From Clostridiales bacterium (GTDB taxonomy: Bacteria; Bacillota; Clostridia; Christensenellales; Aristaeellaceae), in assembly GCA_012514225.1 (NCBI GenBank), contig JAAZAQ010000079.1, positions 1 through 24,998 of the forward strand: DNA of 24,998 bases, given 5' to 3'. Below the pieces are notes generated by a model. It made no database searches, was not told the DNA's origin, and saw only the letters and a program-made list of their open reading frames with translations. Shown here piece after piece: positions 7,052 through 15,026 of this stretch. Position 1 is the stretch's first letter, and every line of letters begins with the position of its first letter. The position numbers and the translations under genes are program-made.

Positions 7052-7924
7052 TCAGCTGTACTTTTTGTTGAACGCCGCGACGAACTTGTAGCAGTCCTCC
7101 GCCACTTCCCAGGCGTTGGGCCACTCGCACAGGTCGATCGCCCACCAGTCCGCCTTGTAGTTGGCCTCGTGCAGGAAGGCGGGGATGACCTCGTCGAAGT
7201 TAATGTTGCCCTCGCCGAAGGGCGCGTGGGTGGAGGTGCCGGTCTCGTTGAGGGTGCCGTCGGAGTCGATGACGTGGACCAGGCCGATGCGGTCCTTGGC
7301 CATGCGGACGAACTCCAGGATGCCGCCTTCCAGCTTGAGCCCCTCCTCGACGTGGCGCAGGCCCAGGGCGCAGTTGTAGGCGTGGCAGGTGTCAAAGAGC
7401 AGGGAGAAGTTGGGCTCGTTCACCCGGTCCACCAGCTCGATGACGTTCTTGGGCTCGTTGATGATGAAGCCCGGCTCGAACTCCCAGACCACCTTGAAGC
7501 CCAGGGCGGCGGCCTCCTGCGCCATTTCCTTGAAGTGCTTGACGAAGAAGTCCTTGACCTCCTGGTAGGTCATCCCCATGGGCACCACCGGCGGGGTACA
7601 GGTGTCCACGCGCATGATGTCGGTGAGGTTCAGTTCCTTCGCCAGCTTCAGCGCGCGGGTGTACTCCGCCCGCCATTCCTCCGTCATCTTCAGGGAGTCG
7701 TACTTCCACATGTCCAGGGCGTAATCGGCCACTTCCATGCCGGAATCCCTGAACAGTCTGACCAGGGCGTCCTTCTTCTCCTGCGTGTCCACCAGGTCCG
7801 GGTGGGCGCCGAAGGGCGGGAAGCCGCCCAGGCTGATGCCGTCGTAGCCGATTTTCTTCGCGCCCGCGACCAGTTGGTCCAGCGGCTGGGGGATGGCCCA
7901 GGAGCTCAGCGAGATTTTCTTCAT
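7052..7924 (-). CDS. Sugar phosphate isomerase/epimerase-like TIM-barrel protein (AP_endonuc_2 family)
   Basis: A 290-residue xylose-isomerase-like TIM barrel. Likely metal ligands follow the family pattern: Glu148/Glu150 in VWEFEPG, Asp178 in LLFDTCHAYN, and His217 in LVHVIDSDG. The last strand reads WAIDLCEW, with Asp264 where a Glu is common. Members of this fold act as epimerases, isomerases, dehydratases or, in some cases, lyases on sugars and cyclitols. The start at 7924 is preceded by GAGAGGG. It lies between the cupin gene (34-base gap) and the dehydrogenase gene (14-base gap). I cannot assign a substrate; 'sugar phosphate' in the family name need not apply because no kinase is encoded nearby. 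Confidence 0.85.
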   Translation of the reverse strand: MKKISLSSWAIPQPLDQLVAGAKKIGYDGISLGGFPPFGAHPDLVDTQEKKDALVRLFRDSGMEVADYALDMWKYDSLKMTEEWRAEYTRALKLAKELNLTDIMRVDTCTPPVVPMGMTYQEVKDFFVKHFKEMAQEAAALGFKVVWEFEPGFIINEPKNVIELVDRVNEPNFSLLFDTCHAYNCALGLRHVEEGLKLEGGILEFVRMAKDRIGLVHVIDSDGTLNETGTSTHAPFGEGNINFDEVIPAFLHEANYKADWWAIDLCEWPNAWEVAEDCYKFVAAFNKKYS

Positions 7925-7958
7925 GGATAAACCCTCTCTTTTCTTGATGTGGCGCGGT

Positions 7959-9188
7959 TCAGCGGTGCCTGGGGATGGGCTTTTTCATGGCCTCCACCTG
8001 GGGGATGCCCACGTCGGGGCCAAAGTGCTTGAGGATGACCAGGGGCTCGTAGCGGGAGGCGTTGCGTACCTTCACGCCCTGCTTCGCGGCGGCGGCGGAG
8101 ACGAAGAACTCGTCCGCGCTCAGCTCGCCGTAGCGCAGGAAGGTCGGGCTTTCGCAATCAAAGGGGCCGAAGGAGCCGTGGCCCTGGATGACGATGCAGC
8201 CGTAGGCCGCGGCGTCCGCCACGGTTGCTTCCTGCCCGGGCAGCACGGTCAGGCGCTTGGCGGCGATGTAGTCGTTGCCGTAGCAGACCCAGCTTTGCTC
8301 GTACCCGGCGCCCTGCTGCTCCGGAAGCGGGCGGCGGAAGAAGCGCTCGCGGTAGTCGGTGGCGGTGTTGAGATCCCAGTCCGCCACGCCCATGATGGTC
8401 TCCAGGTCGTCCTTGTCCTTCTCCGGCACGTAGCCCGCAAGGGCGTCGTGGTCGAAAACCTCGCCGTTGACCACGTTTTCCCACATCGCCATCACGTCGC
8501 TGTTCCACTGCGGCTCGTAGGTGCACAGCGACCCCGGCGCGTGCAGCACGCCCGCGGGCGTGTACCAGCCGGTGTCCAGCTCCATCCGGAAGGCGCGGGA
8601 CAGCTCCGTGATGTGGATGTCGCGCTTGCTGTAGTCGCCCAGCCGCGCCTTGACCTCCTCCCGGGTGACGGAGGGGTCGAAGCCGAAGTAGGTGACCGGC
8701 AGGTCGCCCAGGTGCTGGTTGTACTGCTTGGGGAAGAAGTAATGTTCGTGCTTGGGCTTGACGTCCCCGTAGCGGCGGCAGGCCTCCTCGCCGTGGTGGA
8801 TGTGGTGGAAGAGGGGCTGCTGGTAGTCGTAGAACTTCGCGTACATGGGCCAGGTGCCGTATTGCTCCATCAGCTTATCGCCGATGAGCTCGGCGCCCAG
8901 GGTGCCGACGAACTCCTGGAACAGCACCGTGTGCTTCGGGTCGTCGTCCACGTTCACGGAGCTGAGGCCCTCGTTGGGGCCGGCGCCTTTGGTCTCCACC
9001 CGGGTGAGGGAGGAGAACCAGCGCTCCACGATGGCGCCGCGCTCCATGCCCATGGCGAACAGGTCGTCCGGGTGCAGGCGCAGGCGGCGGCCCGGGCGGT
9101 TGAAGGGGCGGGGCACCCAGGTGGGGGCCATGCGCAGGACGCCCTGCCCCTTGTCCAGGACCTTGCGGCTGGCGGTCTTGTCGCTCAT
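7959..9188 (-). CDS. Cupin-fold protein resembling type I phosphomannose isomerase
   Basis: A 409-residue predicted cytoplasmic protein I do not recognise as a named family member. A His-rich patch (LFHHIHHGEEA, residues 127-136) is followed by KPKHEHYFF (144-152), VTYFGFDPSVTREEV and WYTPAGVLHAPGSL (208-221). These have the order and look of the zinc site of type I mannose-6-phosphate isomerases (KPE motif, then PAGxxHA). A second beta-rich, cupin-like part follows near residues 320-400. This suggests a zinc-dependent aldose-ketose isomerase or a related sugar-binding cupin. The start at 9188 has GGAGGA upstream; the gap to the epimerase gene is only 12 bases, so the two are probably made together. 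Function is inferred from motifs and context only. Confidence 0.7.
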   Translation of the reverse strand: MSDKTASRKVLDKGQGVLRMAPTWVPRPFNRPGRRLRLHPDDLFAMGMERGAIVERWFSSLTRVETKGAGPNEGLSSVNVDDDPKHTVLFQEFVGTLGAELIGDKLMEQYGTWPMYAKFYDYQQPLFHHIHHGEEACRRYGDVKPKHEHYFFPKQYNQHLGDLPVTYFGFDPSVTREEVKARLGDYSKRDIHITELSRAFRMELDTGWYTPAGVLHAPGSLCTYEPQWNSDVMAMWENVVNGEVFDHDALAGYVPEKDKDDLETIMGVADWDLNTATDYRERFFRRPLPEQQGAGYEQSWVCYGNDYIAAKRLTVLPGQEATVADAAAYGCIVIQGHGSFGPFDCESPTFLRYGELSADEFFVSAAAAKQGVKVRNASRYEPLVILKHFGPDVGIPQVEAMKKPIPRHR

Positions 9189-9200
9189 GTCACGTCCTCC

Positions 9201-10052
9201 TCAGGCCAGGCAGCGGCGGATGTAGTCGTGCCCCTGGCGGGCCAGCTCGTCGTCGCTGGGGGCGAAGGTACGCCAGAGGTGCAGGGCGCCGGTGAAGGAC
9301 GGCGCGCCCAGGTTGAAGGCCTCGATGGTCAGGTAGCCCTGGTAGCCCCCCTGTTTAAAGACGTCGAAAACCTCCTGCCCGCAGGCGTGGCCGGTGCCGG
9401 GGATGCCGCGGTTGTTCTCGGAGATGTGCACGTGCTTGATGAAGGGGAGGGCTTTCCTGAAGGACGCCGCGACATCCAGCTCCTCGATGTTGGCGTGCAT
9501 GGTGTCCACCAGCAGCCCGACGTTCCCGAGGTTGATTTCCCTGACGTAGGCGACGGAGTCCTCCACCGTGTTGAGCAGGTAGGCCTCAAAGCGGTTCAGG
9601 GGCTCCACGGCCACCGTGACGCCCTTTTCCGCGGCGTATTCGAAACATGGCCGCATGGCGGAAATGGACCAGTCCCATTCCTCCTGTGTGGGGCGGGCGC
9701 CGGAGAAATAGCCCAGCGCCTGGAACAGGGGCCCGCAGATGAGCTTGCCGCCGAAGGCCACGGTGCGGTCGATATAAGACTTGAAAACGGGGAGCGCGGC
9801 CTTGCGCATCGCGGGGGCCGGGCTTAAGGGGTTGCACTCCCCGGGGCTGAAGACGCCCACGGTGGTGACCTCCAGACCCAGCTCCTTCGCGCGGCCGCCA
9901 AATTTCCTGCATTCCTCCAGGTCGTTCACCAGCCCGACGTTGAACTCCACGCCGTCAAAGCCGGTCTGCTTGCACTGGTCCAGCAGATGGCTGTGCCGGG
10001 CGTAGCTGGGGTTGTCCGACCACAGGAGCAGGTTCATCCCGACTTTGATCAT
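9201..10052 (-). CDS. D-tagatose/D-allulose 3-epimerase family protein
   Basis: A 283-residue TIM barrel with the full signature of ketose 3-epimerases: VEPLNRFE (Glu150), LLVDTMHANIEE (Asp183), HVHISENNRGIPGTGH (His209) and LTIEAF (Glu244). These four metal ligands keep the spacing of the characterised tagatose 3-epimerase site. Such enzymes invert C3 of free ketohexoses or related ketoses in the cytoplasm using Mn or Co. The start MIKVGMN at 10052 follows AAGGAG; upstream codons in the same frame belong to the spacer and the preceding gene. It is the first enzyme gene after the second transporter, supporting a role on the imported sugar. Sub-family specificity (tagatose, allulose, 3-keto sugar or erythrulose) cannot be resolved by eye. 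Confidence 0.88.
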   Translation of the reverse strand: MIKVGMNLLLWSDNPSYARHSHLLDQCKQTGFDGVEFNVGLVNDLEECRKFGGRAKELGLEVTTVGVFSPGECNPLSPAPAMRKAALPVFKSYIDRTVAFGGKLICGPLFQALGYFSGARPTQEEWDWSISAMRPCFEYAAEKGVTVAVEPLNRFEAYLLNTVEDSVAYVREINLGNVGLLVDTMHANIEELDVAASFRKALPFIKHVHISENNRGIPGTGHACGQEVFDVFKQGGYQGYLTIEAFNLGAPSFTGALHLWRTFAPSDDELARQGHDYIRRCLA

Positions 10053-10074
10053 GGCAATACTCCTTGACTGTTTT

Positions 10075-10105
10075 GCCGCGCCGGGGCGGTTCGCCCCGGC
10101 GCGGC
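10075..10105 (-). other. 14-bp intercistronic hairpin after the binding-protein gene
   Basis: A perfect 14-bp stem with a 3-base loop spans 10075-10105, between the stop of the sugar-binding protein and the start of the epimerase gene. On the coding strand it is followed by AAAACAG, so no U-tract is present. Such hairpins behind binding-protein genes often protect the upstream message from 3' decay and reduce expression of the downstream genes; that role is inferred here. Confidence 0.6.
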
Positions 10106-10125
10106 CCGGTATCGGTGTCCGGGGT

Positions 10126-11250
10126 TTACTTGTTGAATTCGGGGACGTCCTTGAAGTACTCGGTGTTGTTGATGTCATAGACGATGGTGCCGGCCGCGCG
10201 CTTGGCGAGGTAGGCCTCAACGTCCGTGAAGGGGATGAGCGAATCCCACATCTGCTCGATGTTTTCGCTGTTGTAGAAGTTGAAGTAGGGGTGGATGTAC
10301 TTGCGGTGCTCCTGGCCGGCGAAGTGCGCCTTGAGGATCTGGTAGAGCGCCTCGCCCTCCAGCAGCGCGGACTGGTTCACGTCCATGTCCGTCACGCCCT
10401 CGCGGACCCAGTTCCATGAGATTTCGCGGCCGTTGCCGGAGCCGATCCAGTAATCCTTGGTGTCAAGGCCCGCTTCTTCCATGGCTTCGACGACGCCCTC
10501 GAGCATGGGGTTGTTCTGCGCGTACACGCCGTCAAACCCGGTCGGGCCCAGCTCGGTGATGATGTTGGCCATCTGCGTCTTGGCAGCGTCCTTCATCCAG
10601 CCGCCGGAGGTCCAGTACAGCTGGAGGCCTTCGCCGCCCTGCATGCCGGAGTTCTTCTGCGCGGCCCATTCCTGGGCGTCCTTCCAGCTGCCGATGTCGG
10701 CGCCGGCGTTGGTGTAGCCGAGGATGAAGCCGTAGGACTGGGCGCCCGCGGTGCCCTGGCCCAGCACGCCTTCGATGTTGACGACCTTCTTGGCGCCCCA
10801 CTTGTAGGCGTCCTCGCCCGCGTACAGGCCTTCCTGCACGAAGTCATAGCCGATGAAGGCGAGCGCGTCCGTGGCGTTGGCCGCGGGGGCGAAGCTGTGG
10901 GTCAGGCCGATGTAGGGGATGTTGGCTTCCTTGCACAGCGCGATGCACTCGGAAGTGGTCTCGACGTTGTTCTGGATGACGGCGATGGCGTTATAGCCGG
11001 ACTGGATGAAGTTCTGCACGGCATTGAGCTGCTCGGCGGCGGAGCCGGTGCCGGTGACCACGTTGATTTCCCAGTTCACCTCGGGGTCGGCTGCGGCTAG
11101 GGCCTTGAGCACGTCGGAAATGGCAACGTAGTAGCTGTCCACGTTGTCGGCGTAGAAGCCGATGGTCTTCTTCTCGGGCTCGGCGGTGGCGAACGACGCC
11201 ATCCCGGTGACCATCACCAGGGCGAGCAACAGGGCAAACAGTTTCCTCAT
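10126..11250 (-). CDS. Sugar ABC transporter substrate-binding protein (second, longer type)
   Basis: A 374-residue type I periplasmic binding protein, about 50 residues longer than the first one and clearly different in sequence. Signal peptide at residues 1-23 (MRKLF, hydrophobic core, then SFATA before Glu24), again with no lipobox cysteine. The mature domain shows KKTIGFYADNVDSYYVAI, VQNFIQSGYNAIAVIQNN and ANIPYIGLTHSF, and a hinge-proximal stretch WIGSGNGREISWNWV. It has many aromatic residues that could stack on a sugar ring. The start at 11250 has the strong ribosome site AAGGAGG. It completes the second ATPase-permease-binding protein set. The different length and pocket region imply a different ligand from the first transporter. 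Confidence 0.9.
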   Translation of the reverse strand: MRKLFALLLALVMVTGMASFATAEPEKKTIGFYADNVDSYYVAISDVLKALAAADPEVNWEINVVTGTGSAAEQLNAVQNFIQSGYNAIAVIQNNVETTSECIALCKEANIPYIGLTHSFAPAANATDALAFIGYDFVQEGLYAGEDAYKWGAKKVVNIEGVLGQGTAGAQSYGFILGYTNAGADIGSWKDAQEWAAQKNSGMQGGEGLQLYWTSGGWMKDAAKTQMANIITELGPTGFDGVYAQNNPMLEGVVEAMEEAGLDTKDYWIGSGNGREISWNWVREGVTDMDVNQSALLEGEALYQILKAHFAGQEHRKYIHPYFNFYNSENIEQMWDSLIPFTDVEAYLAKRAAGTIVYDINNTEYFKDVPEFNK

Positions 11251-11359
11251 GGATTGTCCTCCTTATATTTTCCCCTTCCGGGAAATGGTCGGTATGAAAC
11301 AGGGCCCAGAGCCGGTGTCCGGAATTATCCCCTCCCTTCGGCCGGTTGAAACAGGCGGG

Positions 11360-12457
11360 TCAGGCCTTGGCGGCCGTGTCCGCCACGCCGGTGCGCTTGC
11401 GCCGCATCGCGGAGCGGTGACGGAACATCTCCGAGACCGCGCCCGCCGCGACCGCGGCGATGATGATGAGGCCCTTGACCAAAAACTGCCATTCCTGCTG
11501 GATGCGCATGATGGTCATGGCGTTGGTGATGGTGCCCATCAGGATGGCGCCGATGAAGGCGCCCATGACGCTGCCCTTGCCGCCGGACATCGCCACCCCG
11601 CCGATGACCACCGCCGCGATGACGTCGATTTCCATGTTCTGCCCGACGGTGATGATGCCGGTGTTGACGCGCACCAGCTGCATGGTGGCGCCGACGGCCA
11701 CGCACACGCCGTTGAACACGAAGGCCATCAGCCGGGTCAGCTTGACGTTGATGCCGGACAGGAAGGCCGCCTGCGGGTTGTTGCCGATGGCGTAGACGCG
11801 GCGACCGAACTTGGTGTACTTGAGAATCGCCCAGGTGATGACGGTCAGGATGAAAAAGAGGATGACGTAGTAGGGCAGGTTGAGTTTCAGGTTGAAGACC
11901 TTGATGCCTTCGGGGTTGAACAGGTCGAACACGTTAGACTTGAACCAGGCCAGGTTCTGCCGCATCGCCACTTCCTGGGAGTTGGAGATGAGCAGCGCGA
12001 TGCCGCGGCAGGCGATCATCCCGCCCAGGGTGATGATGAAGGACTCGACGTTGAGCCAGGCGATGATGAAGCCCATGAACATCTCGATGCCCACGCAGAT
12101 AAGCAGGGCGTAGAAGATGGCCATCCCCGGCGGGACGTCCCAGTCCATGACGGCTTTGGCGATGAAAATGGCGACCAGGGAGGTCATCATGCCCACGGAC
12201 AGGTCGATGGTGCCGGTGAGCATGATGACGGTCATGCCCAGCGCCATGATGCCCACGGCGGCGTTCTGCTGGAGGATGTTGAAGAGGTTGGAGGGGTAGA
12301 TGAAGGAGGGGTACTCCACGAAGCCCCTGGTCACCAGCGAGTTGACGACCTGGTAGAGCAGCACCGCGGCGACGAACAGCACCGTGATGGTGACCACCGT
12401 CTGCAACTCGCTGTTCTTTTTGAAGATGCCGAGCGACCGTTTGCTGCCCCCGTTCAT
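11360..12457 (-). CDS. Sugar ABC transporter permease (second CUT2 system)
   Basis: A 365-residue integral membrane protein of the RbsC family. It has an extended N-terminus before the first hydrophobic segment (VVTITVLFVAAVLLYQVV), the family motif GTIDLSVGM, VYAIGNNPQAAFLSGI and GGVAMSGGKGS. The start codon overlaps the stop codon of the ATPase gene (ATGA at 12454-12457), so translation is probably coupled. A longer reading frame upstream would overlap the ATPase extensively and is rejected. It ends 109 bases before the binding-protein gene. It forms the membrane channel for the sugar captured by the 374-residue binding protein. Confidence 0.92.
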   Translation of the reverse strand: MNGGSKRSLGIFKKNSELQTVVTITVLFVAAVLLYQVVNSLVTRGFVEYPSFIYPSNLFNILQQNAAVGIMALGMTVIMLTGTIDLSVGMMTSLVAIFIAKAVMDWDVPPGMAIFYALLICVGIEMFMGFIIAWLNVESFIITLGGMIACRGIALLISNSQEVAMRQNLAWFKSNVFDLFNPEGIKVFNLKLNLPYYVILFFILTVITWAILKYTKFGRRVYAIGNNPQAAFLSGINVKLTRLMAFVFNGVCVAVGATMQLVRVNTGIITVGQNMEIDVIAAVVIGGVAMSGGKGSVMGAFIGAILMGTITNAMTIMRIQQEWQFLVKGLIIIAAVAAGAVSEMFRHRSAMRRKRTGVADTAAKA

Positions 12458-13941
12458 ACCGCCACGCCCCCTATCGAATAGCTGAGGATGTTTTCCTCCG
12501 AGATGTCCTCCCGCTCCAGTTCCCCCGCGACGCGACCGCCCTTCATGACGATGACGCGGTCGGACATGGAGACGATCTCGGGCATGTCGGAGGAGACCAT
12601 GACGATGCATTTGCCCTGCGCCATCAGGTCCATCATGATGTGGTAGATTTCCATCTTCGCGCCCACGTCGATGCCGCGGGTGGGCTCGTCAAAGATGTAG
12701 ATTTCCCCCTGGGTGTTGAACCACTTGGCAAGGACCACCTTCTGCTGGTTGCCGCCGGAAAGCTCCACCGCCAGGGTGTCCGCGCTGGTGGCCTTGGTGC
12801 CCAGCTCGCGGATGTAGCGCTCCCCGACCGCGTAGTCCTCTCTGGGGCTGATGAGCTGCCGCTTCATGTTGACCAGGTTGGCCACGAAGGAGTTGCGGCC
12901 GATGGAGTGCTTGAGGAAAAGCCCGGTGTACTGGCGGTCCTCGGTGATGAAGCACAGCTTCCTGCGGATGGCCGCGGACGGCTGCCTGAAATCGACTTCC
13001 TCGCCGAAGACCAGCACCTGGCCCGCTTCCTTCTTTGCGCCGCCCATCAGCAGCGTCATCAGCTCCGACCGCCCGGAGCCGACCATGCCGGCGAAACCCA
13101 GGCACTGCCCCCGGTAGGCCTTGAAGGACACGTCCCTGACGCCGTTGCCGGACAGGTTGCGCGCCTCCAGCGCGACCTCGCCCCGCGGGAAGAAGTCCCG
13201 GCTGTAGAAGGCGGACACGTCGCGGCCCACCATGCTGCGCACCAGCTCGGCCTCCGTCAGCTCCCGGCTGTCCGCGGTCAGCACGTGCTCGCCGTCGCGC
13301 AATACCGTCACCCGCCCGCCCAGGCGGAACACCTCGTCGAGGTGGTGGGAGATGTAGACCACGGCGATGCCGGCGTCCACGACCTTGCGCACGACCTCCA
13401 GCAGCATGTCGATTTCGGAGGCGGAGAAGGAGGCGGTCGGCTCGTCGAGGATGATGACCTTGCGCTGGAAGACCAGCGCCTTGGCGATTTCGACCAGCTT
13501 GCGCTCGCCGCTTTTCAGCTCGCCCACCAGGGTGTCCGGCCCGAAGGCGCAGTGCAGGTATTCCAGCGTTTCGCGCGCCTTCTCGCGCATGGCGGCGAAA
13601 TCCACCTTGAGGCCCTTCATGATTTCCAGCCCGGCGAAGATGTTCTCCGTCACGCTCAGGTGGGGAAAGATGTTGTGCTCCTGGTAGATGGTCTGGATGC
13701 CCAGGGCGATGGCCTGCCGGGGGTTCAGCACCCGGGGCTTGCCCTCGAACTCGATGACGCCGCCGGCGTCCGGCTGGTAGGCGCCGGAAAGGATTTTGAT
13801 GAGGGTGGACTTGCCCGCGCCGTTCTCGCCGCAGATGCAGTGCACTTCGCCGGGCAGCAGGTCGAAGTCGATGCCGGAGAGGGCCCTCACCCCCGGGAAG
13901 GTCTTGGAAACGTCAATCAGCCGTAATACTGGCTCCGCCAT
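12454..13941 (-). CDS. Sugar ABC transporter ATP-binding protein, two nucleotide-binding domains (second CUT2 system)
   Basis: A 495-residue tandem ATPase. Domain 1 has Walker A GENGAGKST (residues 38-46), a degenerate signature ELKSGERKLVEIAKAL and Walker B VIILDEPTASFS. Domain 2 has GMVGSGRSE, the signature LSGGNQQKVVLAKWF and IYIFDEPTRGIDVGAK with the normal Glu, unlike the first transporter's ATPase. The start MAEPVLRL at 13941 is favoured by GGGAG a few bases upstream; an in-frame GTG at 13962 would add seven residues. The upstream spacer of 63 bases holds a strong hairpin. The protein energises the second sugar importer. Confidence 0.93.
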   Translation of the reverse strand: MAEPVLRLIDVSKTFPGVRALSGIDFDLLPGEVHCICGENGAGKSTLIKILSGAYQPDAGGVIEFEGKPRVLNPRQAIALGIQTIYQEHNIFPHLSVTENIFAGLEIMKGLKVDFAAMREKARETLEYLHCAFGPDTLVGELKSGERKLVEIAKALVFQRKVIILDEPTASFSASEIDMLLEVVRKVVDAGIAVVYISHHLDEVFRLGGRVTVLRDGEHVLTADSRELTEAELVRSMVGRDVSAFYSRDFFPRGEVALEARNLSGNGVRDVSFKAYRGQCLGFAGMVGSGRSELMTLLMGGAKKEAGQVLVFGEEVDFRQPSAAIRRKLCFITEDRQYTGLFLKHSIGRNSFVANLVNMKRQLISPREDYAVGERYIRELGTKATSADTLAVELSGGNQQKVVLAKWFNTQGEIYIFDEPTRGIDVGAKMEIYHIMMDLMAQGKCIVMVSSDMPEIVSMSDRVIVMKGGRVAGELEREDISEENILSYSIGGVAV

Positions 13942-13967
13942 CCTGTCTCCCGTCCGTTTCACGAATT

Positions 13968-14004
13968 GGCCGGGGCGGCGTCTGCGCCGCCCCGGCCGGA
14001 AAAA
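13968..14004 (-). other. 13-bp hairpin between TIM-barrel gene and second transporter ATPase
   Basis: A perfect 13-bp stem GGCCGGGGCGGCG/CGCCGCCCCGGCC with a 4-base loop (13968-13997) follows the stop codon of the TIM-barrel gene. On the coding strand a TTTTT run precedes the stem and none follows, the same arrangement as at 4782-4813. It probably tunes or stabilises the transcript segment rather than ending it, because the downstream genes continue in the same direction at short spacing. Confidence 0.55.
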
Positions 14005-14997
14005 TCAGGTGTCCGACTTGATCGCCGCGTCGAAGGCGACGGTGGAGGGGTCGAAGTTGTACCTGCGCAGGAACTCCACCGCCTCGGTCGCGCCGTACAC
14101 GCGGTCCATGCCGGAGTCTTCCCACTCCACCGACAGGGGGCCGTCGTAGCCGTACTGGTTGAGCACGCGGCAGATTTTGTCGAAGTCCACGTCGCCGTGG
14201 CCCAGGGATACGAAGTTCCAGCCGCGGCGCACGTCGCCGAAGGGCAGGTGGCTGCCCAGGATGCCGTTGCGGCCGTTGAGGTTGACGGCTACGTCCTTGG
14301 CGTGGACATGGTAGACGCGCTCGTGGAAATCCTCCAGGAACATCACCGGGTCCACCCCCTGCCAGATCAGGTGGGAGGGGTCGAAGTTGAGGCCCAGGGT
14401 GGGGCGGTACTCGAAGGTCTCCAGCAGCCGCCGGGTGGTGTAGTAGTCATAGGCGATTTCGCTGGGGTGGACCTCCAGCGCGAACTTTACGCCCTGCTTG
14501 TCGAACTCGTCGAAGATCGGGCTCCAGACCTTCTTGATTTCCTGGTAGCCGGCCTCGATCATCTCTTCGCTGGTCTGGGGGAAGGAGTAGAAGTACTTCC
14601 AGATGGGCGAGCCCATGAAGCTGGTGACCACCTTGACGCCCAGCTTCTTGGCGGCCTTGGCGGTGGTCTTCATCTCCTTCGCGGCCCAGGCGCGGATTTC
14701 CTCGGGCTTTCCGGCCAGCTCCTTGGGCGCGAAGCCGTCCAGGCGCGGGTCCCACAGGTCGCAGACGCACTGGCCGGCCACGTGGGCGGCCAACGCCCAG
14801 CAGCCCATACCGTACTTCTTGAGGGTTTCCTTGGTCTTCTTCACGTAGGCGGCGTCGGTGGCGGCCTTGTGCACGTCGATCTGGCCCCAGGTGGCAAGTT
14901 CCAGCCCGTCATAGCCCATCTGTTTGGCGACCTTGCAGGTTTCCTCCAGCGGCAGGTCCGCCCACTGCGCGGTGCATAGGGTAATCGGTCGAGACAT
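14005..14997 (-). CDS. Sugar phosphate isomerase/epimerase-like TIM-barrel protein, partner of the oxidoreductase
   Basis: A 330-residue xylose-isomerase-like barrel. It begins with ITLCTAQWADLPLEE and GYDGLELATWG. Probable metal ligands are Glu175 (ALEVHPSE), Asp206 (LNFDPSHL), His232 (YHVHAKD) and Glu291 (SVEWED). Barrels of this type are commonly encoded next to Gfo/Idh/MocA oxidoreductases, where they act on the keto-sugar made by the oxidoreductase as isomerase, hydratase or lyase. Here the oxidoreductase gene is only 29 bases upstream. The start at 14997 follows GGGAGGAAA. Substrate unknown; acting on a 3-keto sugar or glycoside is one possibility from context, not shown by the sequence. 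Confidence 0.87.
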   Translation of the reverse strand: MSRPITLCTAQWADLPLEETCKVAKQMGYDGLELATWGQIDVHKAATDAAYVKKTKETLKKYGMGCWALAAHVAGQCVCDLWDPRLDGFAPKELAGKPEEIRAWAAKEMKTTAKAAKKLGVKVVTSFMGSPIWKYFYSFPQTSEEMIEAGYQEIKKVWSPIFDEFDKQGVKFALEVHPSEIAYDYYTTRRLLETFEYRPTLGLNFDPSHLIWQGVDPVMFLEDFHERVYHVHAKDVAVNLNGRNGILGSHLPFGDVRRGWNFVSLGHGDVDFDKICRVLNQYGYDGPLSVEWEDSGMDRVYGATEAVEFLRRYNFDPSTVAFDAAIKSDT

Positions 14998-15026
14998 GGT
15001 GTTTCCTCCCTCTGTTTTTCTATTTG

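Noticed and set aside
7893..9827. Very long plus-strand open frame (over 600 codons) antisense to three catabolic genes
   Set aside because: Val/Gly/Ala/His-rich translation with no motif and no ribosome site; it is the GC-driven shadow of well-supported minus-strand genes.
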